Origin: JAAUUE01 sp943370025
GTDB taxonomy: Bacteria > Cyanobacteriota > Cyanobacteriia > Cyanobacteriales > JAAUUE01
Assembly: GCA_943370025.1 (NCBI GenBank)
Contig: CALRPI020000022.1
Location: forward strand, 6,712-70,711
Length of the DNA stretch: 64,000 nucleotides
Direction: 5' to 3'
Made by a program: the position numbers and the translations under genes. The notes below the pieces were generated by a model, which searched no databases, had not been told where the DNA came from, and saw only the letters and a list, made by a program, of their open reading frames with translations. Positions 61,628 through 64,000 of the stretch are shown here, piece after piece. The stretch's first letter is position 1. Every line of letters begins with the position of its first letter.

Positions 61628-62494
61628 CTAGATCACCCCAGCCGCTACTTTTGCTTCTAGGGGTAAATAGGAGGGGATCACGTTACCATAAACCTCGCAG
61701 GAATTGTTGGGGCTTTCGATGAGTTTGATTTTATGCAGGGTTGCGCCTAGGTTAGCGATCGCATCTTGGAGTAAATCCCGAATATGTACTGCAATATTCT
61801 CTGCCGTTGGCACGACTTCCGCAAAATACAGAATATCTTTATTAAGAAAAGTATGATCAAAAGGCTCGACGACTAGATCGTCGATCGCTTTCTGGAAAGC
61901 CACCAGATCAACAATCATCCCTGTCCGAGGATCAATTTCGCCTTTGATGGTCACTTCGAGGTGGTAGTTATGACCATGACCATTGGGACGGGCGCACTTA
62001 CCGTAGATTTCACAGTTTTCTTCATAGCTCAGGTCGGGACGTGCCAAGCGGTGGGCAGCACTAAAGTGGGTACTAACGGTTAAAAAAGCTTCCATACTAT
62101 TTCCTTGGTATTCAGCCCAGAGTTCTGGGTGTTCGTAGAGTTCTATTTTGACAAGGGGCAGATAGGGAGCGAGGCGCTGCCAAATTACCCGCGAGATATT
62201 TTCTGTGGTGGGTAGAGTTTGCTGGAAGTCGTCCCACACATCATTGAGATAGCTGAAATTAAGCTGGCTGGTTACTTCTTGTTTAATAACTTGTTTTACT
62301 TCTGACAGATTTTGCACCATGCCGTACTGGTCAATATCCCCAAGCAGGGAGACGTACAGAACATAGTTATGACCATGACCGGGGAAGCGGGTACAAAGAC
62401 CAAACCTTTGCTGGTTTTCCACCTCACTCAGTTCCGGCAACCAATAGCGATGGCTGGCAGAGAACTCGGCACGGCGATTGATAATACATTCCAT
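61628..62494 (-). CDS. queD: 6-carboxytetrahydropterin synthase-type protein, two fused domains
   Basis: 288 residues with two PTPS/QueD domains in tandem. The first has FSASHRYW and CTRFPGHGHNYVL; the second FSAAHRL and CARPNGHGHNYHLEV. Both keep the three zinc histidines and the cysteine, so both may be active. The second also has the family end VYGNVIPS preceded by KIKLIESPNNSCEVYG. QueD makes the pterin precursor of the tRNA base queuosine; related enzymes make tetrahydrobiopterin-type pterins. Single-domain QueD is about 120-140 residues, so this is a duplication and fusion. Confidence 0.9.
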   Translation of the reverse strand: MECIINRRAEFSASHRYWLPELSEVENQQRFGLCTRFPGHGHNYVLYVSLLGDIDQYGMVQNLSEVKQVIKQEVTSQLNFSYLNDVWDDFQQTLPTTENISRVIWQRLAPYLPLVKIELYEHPELWAEYQGNSMEAFLTVSTHFSAAHRLARPDLSYEENCEIYGKCARPNGHGHNYHLEVTIKGEIDPRTGMIVDLVAFQKAIDDLVVEPFDHTFLNKDILYFAEVVPTAENIAVHIRDLLQDAIANLGATLHKIKLIESPNNSCEVYGNVIPSYLPLEAKVAAGVI

Positions 62495-62571
62495 AGGGGT
62501 GGATATTTATTTTTGATTTGAAAGTTTTTTTTGTGAAGCATCTTTACAAAAGTTTAGCAAAATCTGGAGCT

Positions 62572-62715
62572 ATTTGAGGATAAGCGATCGAAGATTTGTT
62601 GTGGGGTTTGGCTACTTCGGCGACCCTCAGCATAAATTCGACGACCCTCAGCCGGCGACAATGGTTATGGTTTCAATAAAATGGTATCAGGGGTATTCCT
62701 TATCCCAAACTGACG
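62572..62715. repeat. Second copy of the MITE-like element of 11209-11451 (right part)
   Basis: GATAAGCGATCGAAGATTTG, TTTGGCTACTTCGGC, CATAAATTCGAC, AAAATGGTAT and CTTATCCCAAACTGACGTTAG follow in the same order as at 11301-11455. The left third of the other copy, with its terminal repeat, is missing. It borders the 3' end of the J-domain gene. Confidence 0.65.
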
Positions 62716-62719
62716 TTAG

Positions 62720-63430
62720 CTATCTACCACTGACTACCTGTAGAGACCTTTGGGCATCAAGGCGCAGACCGTTGGCAATCCGAAATAATTCTTGTCCGGT
62801 GTGGAGGTGTTGGTCATCGTAACTAGTAGTAAACCAGTGCAACTCTTCTATGCCTTCTGAGATGCGAGATAGGCAATGATAGAGAGATGCTGCCACCCCA
62901 GCGGCTTTGATAGGATTGGGGTTTTGCTGAAAAAGTTGCTGTGCCTGTTGGTGAAACTGGCGACAATCAGCAATATAACTTTCAAAATTTTCCATCAGGT
63001 CTTGATCAAAAGGATCCGCTGCGAGGGCATCTATTTCTGAGCTAAGGGATTTGATCATTTTAGACAAAACCCGGTTGATGGGAGTGTAAACCTTCTTTTG
63101 CCATTGGTCTAGCTGGCGATCGATATCTTGCCCTGTTGCTCGATGGCGTTGGGTTTTCTGGGTTTGGGCAGTGCGTTGTTGCCGATCGCTTCTACTATCT
63201 CCAGAAACGTATGCTGGGGTGGCGAGTTCTTGATCGTAGTGTTGGCGGCTCTGGCGATCTCCGAGGATCTCGTAGGCGGCATTGATCTGCACAATCTGCT
63301 CATGGTCAGCGGTGGTACTTTGGCTATCGGGGTGAAATTTTTTCACTAATTGCCGATAAGCCTGTTTAATTTCTGCTGCACTAGCTTGGGAACTAACTTG
63401 AAGAGTTTGGTAGTGGTTAGGATGGTGCAT
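62720..63430 (-). CDS. J-domain (DnaJ-like) protein
   Basis: 236 residues. N-terminal J domain (residues 5-70): NHYQTLQVSSQASAAEIKQA, the HPD at 33-35 (KKFHPDSQ), and AAYEILGDRQSRQHYDQE. No G/F or zinc-finger region, so not a classical DnaJ. The remaining 150 residues are helical, without a family I recognise. J domains stimulate Hsp70; the C-terminus should decide the client. Confidence 0.88.
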   Translation of the reverse strand: MHHPNHYQTLQVSSQASAAEIKQAYRQLVKKFHPDSQSTTADHEQIVQINAAYEILGDRQSRQHYDQELATPAYVSGDSRSDRQQRTAQTQKTQRHRATGQDIDRQLDQWQKKVYTPINRVLSKMIKSLSSEIDALAADPFDQDLMENFESYIADCRQFHQQAQQLFQQNPNPIKAAGVAASLYHCLSRISEGIEELHWFTTSYDDQHLHTGQELFRIANGLRLDAQRSLQVVSGR

Positions 63431-63548
63431 GGATCATCATAGGAAATAACATAAAAAAATAAAGATTGGGAATTGGTGCTGATGGTGAATCCAATCCATG
63501 AAAAACTCAATCAGTCACGTATTATAGCCCACATTTATATCCCGACCC

Positions 63549-63872
63549 ATGCATAAAAATATTCGACTATTAGCTACCTTTACATTAACCCTGACTGCCT
63601 TGCATCTCGGCATCCAGCCTAGTCATGGCAATCCTACCTCTCTATGTCAAGAAGCGGTTCAATCGGTGCGATCGCAAATCCAAACAGGCAGAAATCTAGA
63701 GATTTTACCAACGATCAAGCGCAATGCCGCCGCTGTCTATGCCGATGCGCCGATTGGTCGCCCGGATGAATATGTAATTCCTTTGCGGGGTGCAGAATCA
63801 TTAAATATCCTTAGCTCACCCCAACTGATGACCAATCTGGCTAGACAAATTATTACAGCAGTTTTCAGATGA
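63549..63872 (+). CDS. Small secreted hypothetical protein
   Basis: 107 residues. Signal peptide is likely (LLATFTLTLTALHLGIQPSHG, cut after a G/N boundary near residue 27). The mature part includes SLCQEAVQSVRSQIQTGRNL and GRPDEYVIPLRGAESLNIL. I do not recognise the family. Its last eight bases overlap the end of the transposase gene on the other strand, so the original 3' end may have been altered by the insertion. Confidence 0.6.
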   Translation: MHKNIRLLATFTLTLTALHLGIQPSHGNPTSLCQEAVQSVRSQIQTGRNLEILPTIKRNAAAVYADAPIGRPDEYVIPLRGAESLNILSSPQLMTNLARQIITAVFR

Positions 63873-64000
63873 ATAAGCCACAGTGATTGAACCAGCCCAG
63901 CGCATCATCACTAGAAATACAGTCGTTGATAATTGTAGTTAGAGCTAGATCGAGTGCTTCATTAGTTCGAGCTTTAGCCGAACGAAGTAACTGTTTAAGC
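63865..64000 (-). mobile_element. 3' end of an IS630-type transposase gene, cut by the window edge
   Basis: The minus strand reads LKQLLRSAKARTNEALDLAL, TTIINDCISSDDALGWFNHC and GLFI, then a stop at 63865-63867. This is the C-terminal end seen in IS630-family transposases (KARTxEAL...WFxHCGY). 45 codons are visible; the rest lies outside the window. No terminal inverted repeat could be identified on this side. Confidence 0.7.

Overview
The window is cyanobacterial chromosome. It carries a photosystem I subunit (PsaK), a carboxysome shell protein (CcmO-like), an acyl-ACP reductase for alkane synthesis, a CAAD/CURT1-type thylakoid protein, DUF1830, DUF3685 (Ycf55-like), an Rre1/Ycf29-like regulator and very many GCGATCGC-type (HIP1) octamers. 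A HetZ-family protein and HpsE-like hormogonium glycosyltransferases suggest a filamentous strain. Nothing here shows that it makes heterocysts, and I do not name a species.
Layout. 1-2.1 kb: a cell-death-type pair on the minus strand. A small effector-like protein precedes a large nSTAND receptor that runs off the left edge, and both carry the same short motif. 2.3-7 kb: housekeeping genes (asnS, psaK, ccmO-like, a B12/radical-SAM protein). 6.8-7.9 kb: a gene-free stretch packed with hairpin repeats. 8-19 kb: DUF1830, an ABC exporter, the Rre1-like regulator, a 1642-residue secreted-type protein ending in a CHAT protease, and a CHASE2 nucleotide cyclase. 19-23 kb: a folate/biopterin transporter, a DMT exporter and an M28 peptidase. 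22.9-28.1 kb: a five-gene exopolysaccharide cluster on the minus strand. 28.3-37.8 kb: an accessory zone with a broken toxin-antitoxin pair, a PRK-like kinase, two unknown small genes, aar without its usual partner, an ABC exporter, an eroded MmeI-like methyltransferase, an intact DUF433/DUF5615 pair and an orphan antitoxin. 37.8-44.6 kb: valS with an unusual membrane insert, a coiled-coil protein, secD-secF and a small membrane protein. 44.8-47.7 kb: an AT-rich island with a RelBE-type pair and a divergent radical-SAM/TcmP pair. 47.9-52.3 kb: GDP-fucose synthesis and polysaccharide genes. 52.7-64 kb: the Ycf55-like protein, a four-carbon acid sugar kinase, HetZ, a phosphatase, PBP2, a CAAD protein, a two-domain QueD, a J-domain protein, a small secreted protein and the tail of an IS630-type transposase.
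The gaps between genes are filled with small palindromic repeats of at least five families. Several have recognisable terminal inverted repeats, one sits inside another, and one family keeps its ends while its central stem changes sequence yet stays perfectly self-complementary.
Most striking: (i) the effector/receptor pair at the left edge, whose facing ends match at 11 of 22 ungapped residues, the pattern expected for bacterial amyloid-signalling NLR modules; (ii) a valyl-tRNA synthetase with a hydrophobic segment inserted near its C-terminus that does not look like CAAD; (iii) the radical-SAM/TcmP pair with a tandem 10-bp repeat in its shared promoter; (iv) the exported-looking CHAT protease next to a CHASE2 cyclase.
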